Positions 13,453 to 29,798 are shown, counted from the first letter of the stretch. The stretch is 64,000 nucleotides of DNA from Micromonospora sp. RP3T (GCF_003027925.1 NZ_PYPS01000004.1:1-64000), one strand, 5' to 3'. Notes: a model not told the origin generated them from the letters alone. A program made the numbers and translations.

Positions 13453-16400
13453 ATGCAGAACGACATTTCCGCCGCCGACGACGACGGCATCGAGCCCATC
13501 GCGATCGTCGGGCTGGCCGCCCGCCTGCCCGGCGCGGCCGACATCGACGAGTTCTGGCGCAACCTGGTCGACGGCGTGGAGTCGACGACCGAGCTGACCC
13601 GCGAGGAGCAGCTCGCCCGGGGCGTCAGCGCCGACGAGGTCGACGACCCGAGCTGGGTGAACCGGGCCCCGCTCGTCGACGGCTACGACGAGTTCGACGC
13701 CGGCCTGTTCGGGATGACCGCCCGCGAGGCCGAGACCACCGACCCGCAGCACCGGTTGTTCCTGGAGACCTGCTACACCGCGTTGCAGGACGCCGGCTAC
13801 GACCCGGGTCGCTACGACGGCGCGGTCGGCGTCTACGCCGGCAGCGGCGGCACCACCTACCTCAACCGCTACGTGCTGCGCAACAAGCGCGTCGGCGGCA
13901 ACCCGCACGGCGCGGTCTCCATCGCCACCGGCAACTCGCCGAACTACGTGGCCACCAACGTGTCGTACCGGCTGGACCTGCGCGGCCCGAGCATGACCGT
14001 GCACACCGCCTGCTCGACCTCGCTCGTCGCGTTCCACCTGGCCTGCGAGGCGCTGCGCAACGGCGAGTGCGACATGGCGCTCGCGGGCGGCGTCAACATC
14101 GAGCTGCCGCACGCCGGCTACCTGGGCATGGACGGCTTCACCTCGCCGGACGGCCGGTGCCGGCCGTTCGACGCCGAGGCCAACGGCACGGTGTGGGGCA
14201 GCGGCGTCGGCGTCACCCTGCTCAAGCGTCTCTCCGACGCGATCGCCGACGGCGACACGATCCGCGCGGTGGTGCTCGGCAACGCGATCAACAACGACGG
14301 CGCCGGCAAGGTCGGCTTCACCGCCCCCAGCATCGACGGGCAGATGGAGGCCGTCGCCCAGGCCGTCGGGCTGGCCGGGATCGACCCGCGCACCATCAGC
14401 TACGTCGAGGCGCACGGCACCGGCACCGCGCTGGGCGACCCGATCGAGGTCGCCGCGCTCTCCGCCGTCTACACCAAGGACACCGACGACCGGGGCTGGT
14501 GCGGCATCGGCTCGGTGAAGTCCAACATCGGCCACCTCAGCCAGCCCTCCGGCATCGTCAGCGTGATCAAGACGGTGCTCGCCATGGAACACGGGCTGAT
14601 CCCGCCGACCATCAACTACGAGTCGCCGAACCCGGCCATCGACTTCGCCGACACCCCGTTCTACGTGGCGAACACGCTGACCAAGTGGGACGCCGACGGC
14701 GGGCCGCGCCGGGCCGGGGTCAGCTCGTTCGGCATCGGCGGCACCAACGCGCACGTGGTGCTGGAGGAGGCGCCGGCCGCGTACCGGGCCGAGCGGCGGG
14801 TGCGCCCGGCGCACCTGCTCCAGGTGTCGGCGAAGACCCCGACCGCGCTGGACACCGCCGTGCGCGACCTCGCCGACCACCTGGAGCGCGCCACCGCCGG
14901 CGGCCCCGACCTGCTCGCCGACGTCGCGCACACGCTGCGCGTCGGCCGTCAGCGCTACGCCCACCGCGCCGCCGTGGTCGCCGGCGACCCGCAGCACGCC
15001 GCCGCCGCGCTGCGCGACAAGCGCAAGGCGCACCGGGGCGTCGCCGACGGCCCGGCCCCCCGGGTGGCCTTCCTGTTCAGCGGGCAGGGCGCGCAGTACG
15101 CCGGCATGGGCGCCGAGCTGTACGCCGAGGACCCGGCGTTCGCCGCCGCCGTCGACGAGTGCGCCGAGCTGCTCCGCGGTGAGCTGGGCCTGGACATCCG
15201 GGACCTGGTCCTGGGCCGGGACCCGGAGGCGGCGACGAAGCTCACCGAGACCCGCTGGACCCAGCCGGCCCTGTTCACCGTCGAGTACGCGCTCGCCGCC
15301 GCCTGGCGGGCCGCCGGCGTCACCCCGGCCGCGATGGTCGGCCACTCGATCGGCGAGTACGTCGCCGCCACGCTCGCCGGCGTGCTCGACCTGGCCGACG
15401 CGCTGAAGGTGGTGGCCGCCCGGGGCCGGCTCATGCACGCGCTGCCGGCCGGGTCCATGCTGGCCGTCACGCTCGACGAGTCGGCGGTGGCCGAGCGGCT
15501 GCCCGAGGGCCTGTCGGTGGCGACCGTGAACGGCCCCGGCACCTGCGTGGTGGCCGGCGAGACCGCGCTGGTCGAGGCGTTCGCGGAGAGCCTGGGCAGC
15601 AAGCAGAAGTCGAAGCTGCTGCGCACCTCGCACGCGTTCCACTCGCCGATGATGGACCCGATCCTGGACGAGTTCACCGCGTTGATGGCGAGCGTGCCGC
15701 TGCGCGCGCCGGCGGTGCCGTTCGTGTCCAACGTGACCGGCACCTGGATCACCGAGGCGGAGGCCACCGACCCGGCGTACTGGGCCGCGCACCTGCGCCG
15801 GCCGGTCCGCTTCGGCGCGTGCGTGGCCACGCTGCTCGCCGAGGGCACCTGGGCGTTCGTCGAGTGCGGCCCGGGCCGGCAACTGGCCAACCTGGCCCGG
15901 ATGCAGGTCGCGAAGGCCGGCGAGGCGCAGCGCGCGCTCACCCCGCTGGGCAGCCTGCCCGGGCCGGGGGAGCCGACCGGTGACCTGGCCACGCTGCTCG
16001 GCACCGCCGGCGCGCTCTGGTGCGCCGGCGTGCCGGTGACGCTCGCCGTCGACCCCGACGCGCGGCGGGTGCCGCTGCCCACGTACCCGTTCGAGCGTCG
16101 CCGCTACTGGGTCGAGCCGGACCCGGTGGAGCAGGTGGCGGCGGCCCCGGCCGAGACCGGCCCGCGTCCGCTGCCGGAGTGGTTCGCGGTGCCGGTGTGG
16201 CGGCAGGCCGCGCCGGCCCGCACCGTCGAGCCGCTGGGCCGGTGCCTGGTGCTGGCCGACGGCCCGCGCGGCGAGGCGCTCGTCGCGGCGTTGCGGGCCG
16301 CCGGCGACGACCCGGTCGAGGTACGCGCCGGCGGCATGTTCTCCGCCACCGCCACCGGCTTCCGGCTGCGTCCCGGCGCCCGCGAGGACGCCGAGGCGCT

Positions 16401-18915
16401 GGTCGCCGCGCTCGGCGCGGATCTGCCCCGGCGGATCGTGCACGCGTTCGCGCTGGACGGCGAGCCGGCCGGCACCGACATCGCCGCCGCCTGGGCCGCC
16501 CAGGAGCGCGGCTTCTTCGGCGCGCTGCACCTGGTGCAGGCGCTCGCCGGCGCCGGCTTGACCAGCGACGAGGCGGGCATCCGGCTCGACCTGGTCACCG
16601 CCGGCATCGGCGACGTGCGCGGCGACGACCTGGTCCGGCCGGAGCACGCCGCGCTGGCCGGTCTGGCCCGGGTGCTGCCGGCCGAGCTGCCCGGCCTGAC
16701 CGTCCGGCTGCTCGACGCCGACCCGGCCGCGCGCGGCGTGGCCGCCCTCGCGGTGGAGCTGCGCAGCCCGGTCGACCCGGAGCACCCGGAGGTGGCGCTG
16801 CGCCGCGACCGGCGCTGGGTGGGCGGCTACGAGCAGGTGACCGTGGCCGCCGAGGACGAGCCGGGCGTGCTGCGCGAGGAGGGCCGCTACCTGATCACCG
16901 GCGGGCTCGGCGGCATCGGCGTCACGCTGGCCGAGGACTTCGCCCGCCGGGCCCGCGCCAAGCTGGTGCTGCTGGCCCGCTCCGGCCTGCCCGAGCGCGA
17001 CGACTGGGACGCGCACCTGGCGGTGCACGGCGGCGCCGACCGGGCCGGCCGGGCCATCGCGGCGATCCGCCGGATGGAGGCGGCCGGCGCCGAGGTGCTG
17101 GTGCTCGCCGCGGACGTCACCGACGCCGACGACCTGCGCCGGGTCCGTGCGGAGGCGGAGCGCCGGTTCGGCGGGCTGGACGGCATCGTGCACGCCGCCG
17201 GCCTGCCCGGCGGCGGCATGGCCGAGGTGAAGGAGCGGGCCGAGGCGGAGCGGGTGCTCGCCCCGAAGCTGGCCGGCACGCTGGCCCTGGCCCAGGTCTT
17301 CGGCGACCTGCCGCTGGACTTCGTGGTGCTCTGCTCGTCGATCACGGCGGTGATCGGCGGCTTCGGTCAGGTCGACTACTGCGCCGCGAACAACGTGCTG
17401 GACGCGTTCGCGCGCTCCGGCGCCGGGTTCCGCGCGCCGGTGGTGTCGCAGAACTGGGGCGGCTGGGCCGAGGTCGGCATGGCCGTGGAGACGGCCGCGC
17501 CGGCCGCGTTCCGGGCCGCCGGTCGGGACACCCTGACCAGCCCGGTCACCCACCCGGTGCTGACCACCATGGTCACCGGTCCGGACGGGGCCGTGCTGCA
17601 CGGCCTGGTCGCGGCCGACACCCACTGGCTGCTCGACGAGCACCGGATCGGCGGGGTGCCGGTGGTGCCGGGCACCGCCCACCTGGAGTCGGTGCGCGCC
17701 GCCGTGGTCGCCGCGGTGCCCGCGCCGGCCCCGGACGCCGCGGTGGAGCTGCGCGACGTGGTCTTCCTGGAGCCGTTCTCGGTGCCGGACGGCACCGTCG
17801 CGCAGTACCGGGTGGAGCTGGCCCCGACCGAGGAGGGCGTGGACTTCACCGTGGCCAGCCTCGCCGCCGGCCGGCTGCGCGCCCACGTGCGCGGCACGGC
17901 CGGCTGGAGCACCGAGCCCGCGCCGCCGGCCGCCCCGGCCGAGGTGGCCGGCCGGCGGGTCGACGACGACGCCTCGTTCGGCCGGGGCCGTACCAGCATG
18001 CTCACGTTCGGGCCGCGCTGGGCGGCGCTGGCCGAGCACCACCTCGCCGACGGCGAGGAGCTGGCCCGGGTGGAGGCGCCCGCCGCGGCGCTGGCCGACC
18101 TGCCGTCCTGGGGGCTGCACCCGGCGCTGCTCGACGTGGCCACCGCGTTCGGCCGGGGGCAGGGCGACGGCACGTACCTGCCGCTGTCGTACGGCCGGAT
18201 CACGGTGCGCGGGACGCTGCCGGCGACGTTCCACAGTCACCTGCGGCACCGGCCGGCCGCCACTGACGAGGTGGTCGCCGCCGACCTGTCGCTGCGCGAC
18301 CCGGACGGTGGGGAACTGGTCGCGATCAGCGACTTCGTGCTGCGCCGGGTCGACCAGAGCGCGGTCACCGGCAACCTCGCCGAGGCCCCGGCGACGGCCG
18401 ACGCACCGGACGCGGTCACCGAGGACATCCGGCCGGTCGACGGCGCGGAGGCGTTCCGCCGCAGCCTCGGCGCGGGTCTCGGCGCGCAGGTGGTGATCGC
18501 CACCCGCACCGTCGCCGACATCCGGCGTCGGGCGGGCCGGGTCACCACGGACAGTCTGGCGGAGGAGACCGACGCCCCGGTCGTCGCGTCGGCCGCCACC
18601 GGTGGCGGCTCGGCCGCCCCGCGTACCGAGCTGGAGAAGACCGTCGCCCAGGTGTGGCGGGACGGCCTCGGCGTCACCGACGTCGGCGTGGACGACGACT
18701 TCTTCGCGCTCGGCGGCAACTCGCTGGTCGCCGTGCAGCTCATCGCCGCGATGCGCAAGGCGACCGGCGTGCGGCTGCCGATGCGCAGCCTCTTCGAGAC
18801 CCCCACCGTGGCCGGCCTGGCGGCCCGGATCGAGGAGCTGCGCGCCGAGGCGCCCGCCGACCAACCGGCCGCCCCGGCGGCGATCCCGGCCATTCCGCGG
18901 CTGCCCCGCGGCTGA
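13453..18915 (+). CDS. Type I PKS, KS-AT-KR-DH-carrier
   Basis: 1820 residues. ATG 13453 is preferred over the overlapping ATG 13420 because GAAGGA lies seven bases before it. Ketosynthase (about 15-435): Cys187 in TACSTSL, His321 in EAHGTGT, His361 in NIGH. Acyltransferase (about 535-830): Ser632 in GHSIGE and HAFHS at 727-731, the usual malonyl-CoA signature. Ketoreductase: NADPH loop GGLGGIG from 1150, Tyr1309 and Asn1313 in YCAAN. Dehydratase after the KR: HRIGGVPVVP with His1397, and HPALLD with Asp1561. Carrier: GGNSL, Ser1757, PCP-like. DH after KR is unusual for modular PKSs, where DH precedes KR. The module should add a malonyl unit and leave a 2,3-unsaturated acyl chain. Its AT is the only one seen and may also serve the AT-less KS upstream. 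Confidence 0.92.
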   Translation: MQNDISAADDDGIEPIAIVGLAARLPGAADIDEFWRNLVDGVESTTELTREEQLARGVSADEVDDPSWVNRAPLVDGYDEFDAGLFGMTAREAETTDPQHRLFLETCYTALQDAGYDPGRYDGAVGVYAGSGGTTYLNRYVLRNKRVGGNPHGAVSIATGNSPNYVATNVSYRLDLRGPSMTVHTACSTSLVAFHLACEALRNGECDMALAGGVNIELPHAGYLGMDGFTSPDGRCRPFDAEANGTVWGSGVGVTLLKRLSDAIADGDTIRAVVLGNAINNDGAGKVGFTAPSIDGQMEAVAQAVGLAGIDPRTISYVEAHGTGTALGDPIEVAALSAVYTKDTDDRGWCGIGSVKSNIGHLSQPSGIVSVIKTVLAMEHGLIPPTINYESPNPAIDFADTPFYVANTLTKWDADGGPRRAGVSSFGIGGTNAHVVLEEAPAAYRAERRVRPAHLLQVSAKTPTALDTAVRDLADHLERATAGGPDLLADVAHTLRVGRQRYAHRAAVVAGDPQHAAAALRDKRKAHRGVADGPAPRVAFLFSGQGAQYAGMGAELYAEDPAFAAAVDECAELLRGELGLDIRDLVLGRDPEAATKLTETRWTQPALFTVEYALAAAWRAAGVTPAAMVGHSIGEYVAATLAGVLDLADALKVVAARGRLMHALPAGSMLAVTLDESAVAERLPEGLSVATVNGPGTCVVAGETALVEAFAESLGSKQKSKLLRTSHAFHSPMMDPILDEFTALMASVPLRAPAVPFVSNVTGTWITEAEATDPAYWAAHLRRPVRFGACVATLLAEGTWAFVECGPGRQLANLARMQVAKAGEAQRALTPLGSLPGPGEPTGDLATLLGTAGALWCAGVPVTLAVDPDARRVPLPTYPFERRRYWVEPDPVEQVAAAPAETGPRPLPEWFAVPVWRQAAPARTVEPLGRCLVLADGPRGEALVAALRAAGDDPVEVRAGGMFSATATGFRLRPGAREDAEALVAALGADLPRRIVHAFALDGEPAGTDIAAAWAAQERGFFGALHLVQALAGAGLTSDEAGIRLDLVTAGIGDVRGDDLVRPEHAALAGLARVLPAELPGLTVRLLDADPAARGVAALAVELRSPVDPEHPEVALRRDRRWVGGYEQVTVAAEDEPGVLREEGRYLITGGLGGIGVTLAEDFARRARAKLVLLARSGLPERDDWDAHLAVHGGADRAGRAIAAIRRMEAAGAEVLVLAADVTDADDLRRVRAEAERRFGGLDGIVHAAGLPGGGMAEVKERAEAERVLAPKLAGTLALAQVFGDLPLDFVVLCSSITAVIGGFGQVDYCAANNVLDAFARSGAGFRAPVVSQNWGGWAEVGMAVETAAPAAFRAAGRDTLTSPVTHPVLTTMVTGPDGAVLHGLVAADTHWLLDEHRIGGVPVVPGTAHLESVRAAVVAAVPAPAPDAAVELRDVVFLEPFSVPDGTVAQYRVELAPTEEGVDFTVASLAAGRLRAHVRGTAGWSTEPAPPAAPAEVAGRRVDDDASFGRGRTSMLTFGPRWAALAEHHLADGEELARVEAPAAALADLPSWGLHPALLDVATAFGRGQGDGTYLPLSYGRITVRGTLPATFHSHLRHRPAATDEVVAADLSLRDPDGGELVAISDFVLRRVDQSAVTGNLAEAPATADAPDAVTEDIRPVDGAEAFRRSLGAGLGAQVVIATRTVADIRRRAGRVTTDSLAEETDAPVVASAATGGGSAAPRTELEKTVAQVWRDGLGVTDVGVDDDFFALGGNSLVAVQLIAAMRKATGVRLPMRSLFETPTVAGLAARIEELRAEAPADQPAAPAAIPAIPRLPRG

Positions 18916-18947
18916 CATCCCCCGACGGAACAAGGAGACACCGCACC

Positions 18948-19901
18948 ATGAGCGAGACAACCGCCACGCTCCCGGTGGTCGTCGAGAACGACGGCCGGGC
19001 GCTGACCGACCTGATCGCGGCCCGGCGCGCCGAGCTGCGGGACACGCTCGTCGCCAGCGGCGGGCTGCTGTTCCGCGGCTTCGACCTCGGCGGCGTGGAC
19101 GGCTTCGACGCCGCCGTGCGCGCGCTGGCCGGCGAGCCGCTGACCTACACCGAGCGTTCCTCGCCCCGGCACTCCATCAAGGGCCGGGTCTACACCTCGA
19201 CCGACTACCCGCCGGACGAGGAGATCTTCCTGCACAACGAGAACTCGTACCAGGCGCGGTGGCCGCTGACGCTGTTCTTCTACTGCGTCACCCCGCCGGA
19301 GACCCGGGGCGCCACCCCGTTGGCCGACGTGCGCCGGGTGTACGAGCTGATCGACCCCGCGGTCCGGGAGGAGTTCGTCAGGCGTCGCTGGATGTTGATG
19401 CGTAACTTCCACGGCGACTTCGGCACCCGCTGGCAGGAGGTGTTCAACACGGAGAGCCGCGCCGAGGTGGAGGCGTACGCGGCGGCCAACGGCATCACCG
19501 TGGAGTGGGTCGGCACGGACGGACTGCGTACCCGCGCGGTCCGCGACGCGGTGCACCACCGGCCCGGCTCGGACACGCCGCGCTGGTTCAACCACGCCAC
19601 CTTCTTCCACCTGAGCACGCTGCCGGCGGACTACCAGGAGGGGCTGCTGGCCATGTTCGGCGCCGACGGGCTGCCGTCGAACACCTACTACGGCGACGGC
19701 GGCGAGATCCCCGCCGACGTCATGGACCACCTGCGGGCCGCCTACCGGGCGGCCACGGTCCGCTTCGACTACCAGCGCGACGACGTGCTGGTGGTCGACA
19801 ACATGACCGCCGCGCACGGCCGGGAGCCGTTCACCGGCCCCCGCAAGATCGCCGTGGCGATGGCCGAGGCGTACACCCCCGACACCGCTGGAGCGAACTG
19901 A
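18948..19901 (+). CDS. Fe(II)/2-oxoglutarate amino-acid hydroxylase (TauD/SyrP/AsnO-like)
   Basis: 317 residues, ATG 18948 with AAGGAG ten bases upstream. The fold is the TauD/TfdA clavaminate-synthase-like dioxygenase. The metal facial triad reads His96-x-Glu98 in FLHNENSY, with distal His290 in AAHGREPF; the Arg in FTGPRKIAVAM would bind 2-oxoglutarate. Use of Glu in HxE and the LHNENSY context match the AsnO/SyrP group, which hydroxylate the beta carbon of Asn or carrier-bound Asp. It sits directly before the MbtH gene and the module whose A domain reads as Asn, so beta-hydroxylation of Asn (free or tethered) is the likely reaction. Substrate is inferred from neighbourhood and motif. Confidence 0.88.
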   Translation: MSETTATLPVVVENDGRALTDLIAARRAELRDTLVASGGLLFRGFDLGGVDGFDAAVRALAGEPLTYTERSSPRHSIKGRVYTSTDYPPDEEIFLHNENSYQARWPLTLFFYCVTPPETRGATPLADVRRVYELIDPAVREEFVRRRWMLMRNFHGDFGTRWQEVFNTESRAEVEAYAAANGITVEWVGTDGLRTRAVRDAVHHRPGSDTPRWFNHATFFHLSTLPADYQEGLLAMFGADGLPSNTYYGDGGEIPADVMDHLRAAYRAATVRFDYQRDDVLVVDNMTAAHGREPFTGPRKIAVAMAEAYTPDTAGAN

Positions 19902-19902
19902 C

Positions 19903-20091
19903 ATGGCCGAATCCCGATTCCTGGTCGTCCGCAACGACGAGGAGCAGTACTCGATCTGGTCGGCCGACCGGGAGCTGCCCGCCGGCTGGCACGACACCGG
20001 CTTCGCCGGCAGCCGCGAGGAGTGCCTGGCCCACGTGGACGAGGTCTGGACCGACATGCGCCCCCGCTCGGTACGCGAGGCGCTCTCATGA
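19903..20091 (+). CDS. MbtH-like adenylation-domain partner
   Basis: 62 residues with the family's conserved pattern: [19 protein letters not shown], then '[16 protein letters not shown]'. The spaced tryptophans and the Ser-Leu/Ile-Trp core are those known to dock on adenylation domains and activate or stabilise them. It begins one base after the hydroxylase stop, and its TGA overlaps the ATG of the next NRPS (ATGA), so it is made with that enzyme. It probably serves several of the four adenylation domains in the operon. Confidence 0.95.
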   Translation: MAESRFLVVRNDEEQYSIWSADRELPAGWHDTGFAGSREECLAHVDEVWTDMRPRSVREALS

Positions 20092-23000
20092 GTCAGCGGG
20101 AGTGGACGTTCCCGGCCTCGTACGCCCAGGAGCGGGTGTGGATGGCCAACCAGCTCGACGCCGGCTCGCCGGTGTTCAACGTCTCCGTCCCGTGGGCGTT
20201 CCCGGCTGGCGTGGACGCCGAGACGGCGAGCGACGTGGTCAACCGGATCGCGGCCCGGCACGAGACGCTCCGGACCCACCTGCGGGTCGACGACGGCGCG
20301 CTGGTGCAGGTGGTGCGCGCCCACGAGCCGGTGCCGCTGCCCACCACCGACCTGAGCCACCTGCCGGCCGACGAGCGGCTGGCCGAGTTCGAGCGGCTCC
20401 GCACCGACCTGGCCCGCACCCCGATCCCGCTGGACGCGCCGCCGCCGTGGCGGGCCCGGCTGATCCGCCTCGACGACGCCTGGGCGCTGGCGTTCGTGGC
20501 CCACCACGCGGTCTTCGACAGCCACTCGGCGGTGCTGTTCCACGCCGAACTCGTCGCGTTCTGCGAGGCCGCGCGCACCGGTGCCGAGCCCGCCGTGCCG
20601 GAGCTGCCGATCCAGTACGCCGACTTCGCGGTCTGGCAGCGTCAGCAGCTCACCGGCGCGGAACTGGACCGGCAGCTCGCGTTCTGGACCGGCCACCTGG
20701 CCGGCGCCCCGGCGGTCACCGGCCTGCCGCTGGACCGGCCCCGCCCGGCCCAGCTCGGCTTCGCCGGTGACGAGGTGCGCTTCACGCTGCCCGACGGGCT
20801 GCTCGACCGGGTCGGCACGCTGGCGCTCGGCGCGCAGGCCACCCCGTACATGGTGCTGCTGGCCGGCTTCGCGGCGCTGCTGTCGCGGATCTCCGGGGAG
20901 ACCGACGTGGTGGTCGGCGTCTCCACCGCGGGCCGCGACAACCCGGAGCTGGCGTCGCTGATCGGGATGTTCGTCAACCCGGTGGCGCTGCGCTGCGACG
21001 TCGCCGGCGACCCGACCTTCGCCGACCTGCTCGGCCGGGTGCGCAACGGCCTGATCGACGCCATGGAACACGGGCAGACCCCGTTCCAGAAGATCGTCGA
21101 GGCGGTGGACCCGCAGCGCGACCCGTCCGTGCAGCCGATCTTCCAGACCGCGCTGAACTGGATCCCGGACTCCGGCCTCGACCCGATCGAGCTGGGCACC
21201 ACCAAGGACGACCTGGCGTTCGACATCACCACCGGCGAGTGCCGCCTGGTCTACCGGACCGCGCTGTTCGACCACGCCAGCGCCGAGACGGTGGCGCGAC
21301 GCTACGTGCGGCTGCTCACCGCCGCGGTGGCCGAGCCGGAGCGCCCGGTCGGTGCGCTGCCGCTGCTCACCGACGAGGAGCGGGACCTGGTGCTGCGCGC
21401 CGCTGCCGGCGCCGCGCACGACCTGCCGGCGGTCACCCTCACCGACGAGGTGCAGCGGCAGGCCGCCGCCACTCCGGACGCGCCGGCGTTGGTCTGCGAC
21501 GGCGTCACGCTCAGCTACGCCGAGCTGAACACCGCCGCGAACCGGCTGGCCCGGCTGCTGGTGGCGCGTGGCGCCGGCCCGGAGACCCGGGTCGCGCTCG
21601 CCCTGCCCCGCTCCTGCGAGCTGGTGGTGGCGATGCTCGCGGTGCTCAAGTCCGGCGCCGCGTACGTGCCGGTGGACACCGCGTACCCGGCCGGGCGGAT
21701 CGGCTACCTGCTGGCCGACGCCGCGCCGGCGCTGGTGGTGGCCACCGCGGACACCGCCGCGCTGGTGCCCGGCGACGCGCTGGTGCTCGACGGGGAGATC
21801 GGCGCGGACCAGCCCGGCGACGACCTCACCGACACCGACCGGGTCGCCGCGCTGCGTCCCGACCACCCGGCGTACGTGCTGTACACCTCCGGCTCCACCG
21901 GCCGCCCGAAGGGCGTGGTGGTCGAGCACCGGGCGGTCACCGCCTACTTGGCCTGGGCCCGGGCGACCTACCCGGGGCTGGCCGGCACCGCGCTGCTGCA
22001 CTCGCCGGTCTCGTTCGACCTCACCGTCACCGGCCTGCTCGGCACGCTCACCGCCGGCGGCACGGTCCGGCTCGCCGCGATCGACTCCCCGGCCGCGCGG
22101 GTCGGTGGCCGGCCGTCCTTCCTCAAGGTCACCCCGAGCCACCTGCCGCTGCTCGACGGCGAGCTGTCGCCGACTGTCGACCTGGTGATCGGCGGCGAGG
22201 CGCTCAGCGGCGAGCAGCTCGCCGGCTGGCGGTCCGCGTACCCCGACGTGGCGGTGGTCAACGAGTACGGCCCGACCGAGGCCACCGTCGGCTGCGTCGC
22301 GGCCCGGATCGCCCCCGGCGAACCGGTCCCGCCCGGCCCGGTGCCGATCGGCACGCCCACCTGGAACACCGGCGCGCTGCTGCTCGACGCCGCGGGCCAG
22401 CCGGTCCCACCGGGCGTGGTCGGGGAGCTGTACGTCACCGGCGCGCAGCTTGCCCGCGGCTACCACGACCGGCCCGGCCTCACCGCCGAGCGCTTCCTGC
22501 CCGACCCGTACGGCCCGCCCGGCGCGCGCATGTACGCCACCGGCGACCTGGCCCGCTGGCGTCCCGACGGCACGCTCGACTACCTGGGCCGCCGCGACGA
22601 CCAGGTCAAGGTGCGGGGCATGCGGATCGAGCTGGGCGAGGTCGAGGCCGCGCTGCTGGCCCACCCGGACGTGCGAGCCGCCGCCGCCGCGGTGCGCACC
22701 GACGGTGGCGAGCCGACGCTGGTCGGCTACCTGGTCGGGCCCGCCCATGAGGACTCGGTCCGCGCCGAGCTGGCCCGCGAGCTGCCGGCGCACCTGGTGC
22801 CGGCCGCCCTGGTCCGGCTGGACGCGCTGCCGCTGACCCCGAACGGCAAGCTGGACCGCGCCGCGCTGCCCGCCCCGGCGGCCACCGAACCGGCCGAGGA
22901 CAGCTACGTCGCCCCGCGTACCGAGGCCGAGGCGCTGGTCGCCGAGGTGTACGCCGACATCCTCCAGGTGGAGAAGGTCGGCGCGCTCGACGACTTCTTC

Positions 23001-23209
23001 GCGCTCGGCGGCAACTCGCTGCGCGGCATGCGGGCGATGGCCCGGATCCGCGCCGAGGTGGACGTCGACCTGCCCATGCGGGCGCTGTTCTCCAGCCCCG
23101 TGGTGGCCGACCTGGCCGGCCAGATCGAACAGCGGATCGCCGCCGAACTCGACGGCCTCTCCGACACCGAGGTCGCCGCGCTGCTCGCGGCGGAAGAGGG
23201 AACCAACTG

Positions 23210-23210
<1 letters not shown>
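20088..23210 (+). CDS. NRPS module, C-A-PCP (Asn predicted)
   Basis: 1040 residues, ATG 20088 within an ATGA overlap with the MbtH gene. Condensation domain (about 10-440): HHAVFD at 139-144, followed by Ser instead of the usual Gly. Adenylation domain (about 465-960): [12 protein letters not shown] near 597 and YATGDLARW. Carrier: GGNSL, Ser977. The pocket residues, read by hand, are D-L-T-K-V-G-E-V-G-K; Asn-activating domains typically read DLTKLGEVGK and Asp domains DLTKVGHIGK, so Asn is favoured and Asp possible. This agrees with the HxE-type hydroxylase two genes upstream. No epimerase is present, so an L-configured residue is expected. Confidence 0.93.
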
Positions 23211-28696
<5,486 letters not shown>

Positions 28697-28720
28697 CCGG
28701 GCCTGTTCCGCCCTGTTGAT

Positions 28721-28769
28721 CAAGGAGTTCGCGTCGGTTCCCGAGCCCGGGGCCGACGCGAACTCCTTG
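28721..28769. terminator. Bidirectional terminator at operon end
   Basis: A perfect 17-bp inverted repeat (28721-28737 pairing with 28753-28769, arm CAAGGAGTTCGCGTCGG) around a 15-base loop. It lies between the NRPS-MFS stop and the convergent GNAT gene. There is no long T-run, as is usual in GC-rich actinobacteria. It marks the right boundary of the biosynthetic operon. Confidence 0.85.
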
Positions 28770-28780
28770 TTCGCCGGGGG

Positions 28781-29533
28781 TCAGGTCATGGCGAGGTAGA
28801 GGCGTTCGCCGGCGGGTAGGTAGCCGACGCGCTGGTACACCCGCCACGACTCCGCCCCGCCGGCCTCCAGCCAGGCGACCTGGGCGCCCGCGGCGAAGAG
28901 TCGCCGGGTCGTCTCGGCGGTGATCGCGCCGGCCAGCCCCCGGCGGCGGTACGGCTCGCGGACGGCGATGCCGGCCACCTCGCTCACCCCGTCGGTGGGC
29001 CGGGCCGCCCCGCCGCCACCCAGGCAGGCGCCGGACCCGGCGACCGCCATGACGGCCACGCCGCCGGCCTCCTGCTGGCGCCGGAGCCGGGCGACGTCCG
29101 CGGCGGTGGCCGGCGCGGCCTCGCCGAAGGCGTCGTTCTGTGCGCCGATCAACGCGGCGCGCTGCTCGTCGTCGTCCGGTTCGACCAGTGCGACGTCGTC
29201 GGGCGTGGGTGGCGTCCGCAGGGTGTCGGGCACACAGAGCAGGTAGGTGTGCCGGGCTTCCGGGACGAACCCGGCGGCGAGCAGCAGCGCCTCCAGGGCG
29301 GGGGCGCAACTGGCGACGTACTCCAGGCGGGGGCGACGCCCCGCCGCCCGGAAGGCGTCGATCAGCGCGGTGACGTCGGCCGCGGTGACGGCCTCGCCGG
29401 GACGCGGCGTGGCGTAGTTGATGTGCGGGCTGGCCGTGGTCGGGTCGACACCCACCACGAACGGCCCCACGTCCAGGGCCGCGGGGCGCGTCGACAGAGT
29501 GGCGACGACGCTTTGTTGGATGCGAGCATCCAT
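28781..29533 (-). CDS. GNAT-family N-acetyltransferase
   Basis: 250 residues. The C-terminal half carries the acetyl-CoA-binding pattern of GNAT enzymes: 'VAGIAVREPYRRRGLAGA' (R-x-x-G-x-A loop) followed by an 'AWLEA...VYQRVGYLPAG' end strand, where GNATs place their catalytic/exit residues. The N-terminal half (about 1-100) is a variable, substrate-side region. ATG 29533 was chosen because upstream in-frame sequence lacks a ribosome site and is Arg/Ser-rich filler. The acceptor is unknown. It converges on the biosynthetic operon across a shared terminator and is probably not part of it. Confidence 0.85.
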   Translation of the reverse strand: MDARIQQSVVATLSTRPAALDVGPFVVGVDPTTASPHINYATPRPGEAVTAADVTALIDAFRAAGRRPRLEYVASCAPALEALLLAAGFVPEARHTYLLCVPDTLRTPPTPDDVALVEPDDDEQRAALIGAQNDAFGEAAPATAADVARLRRQQEAGGVAVMAVAGSGACLGGGGAARPTDGVSEVAGIAVREPYRRRGLAGAITAETTRRLFAAGAQVAWLEAGGAESWRVYQRVGYLPAGERLYLAMT

Positions 29534-29798
29534 GATCAACTTAATGCTCCGATGCAGGAGAGAAACGACGGTGGACGGACATGCGTCGGACCGCCGAACC
29601 GTGGCCGTACGGCGCGACGGGTCATCCGTCACGCGGTCGACACTCAGGCGGCCGCTCGGCCTACCTGGATCACAGGCGTCATTCCCTCATGCGTGGTGCC
29701 ACGCCGATCGCGTGGTCGGGGCAACGGTGCCGCACCCGACGGCGGCCTGTCAAGCCTCGGTCGGTGCGGGTGTCGGTGCGGGCTGGCATGGTGGAGGC

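Noticed and set aside
12889..18960. A 2023-codon open frame on the - strand opposite the PKS gene, and similar long frames opposite other synthetases (for example 18237-22793).
   Set aside because: Very GC-rich coding DNA leaves long antisense frames. These translations are Arg/Gly/Val/His-rich, have no domain or motif, and lie opposite genes with complete catalytic motifs.
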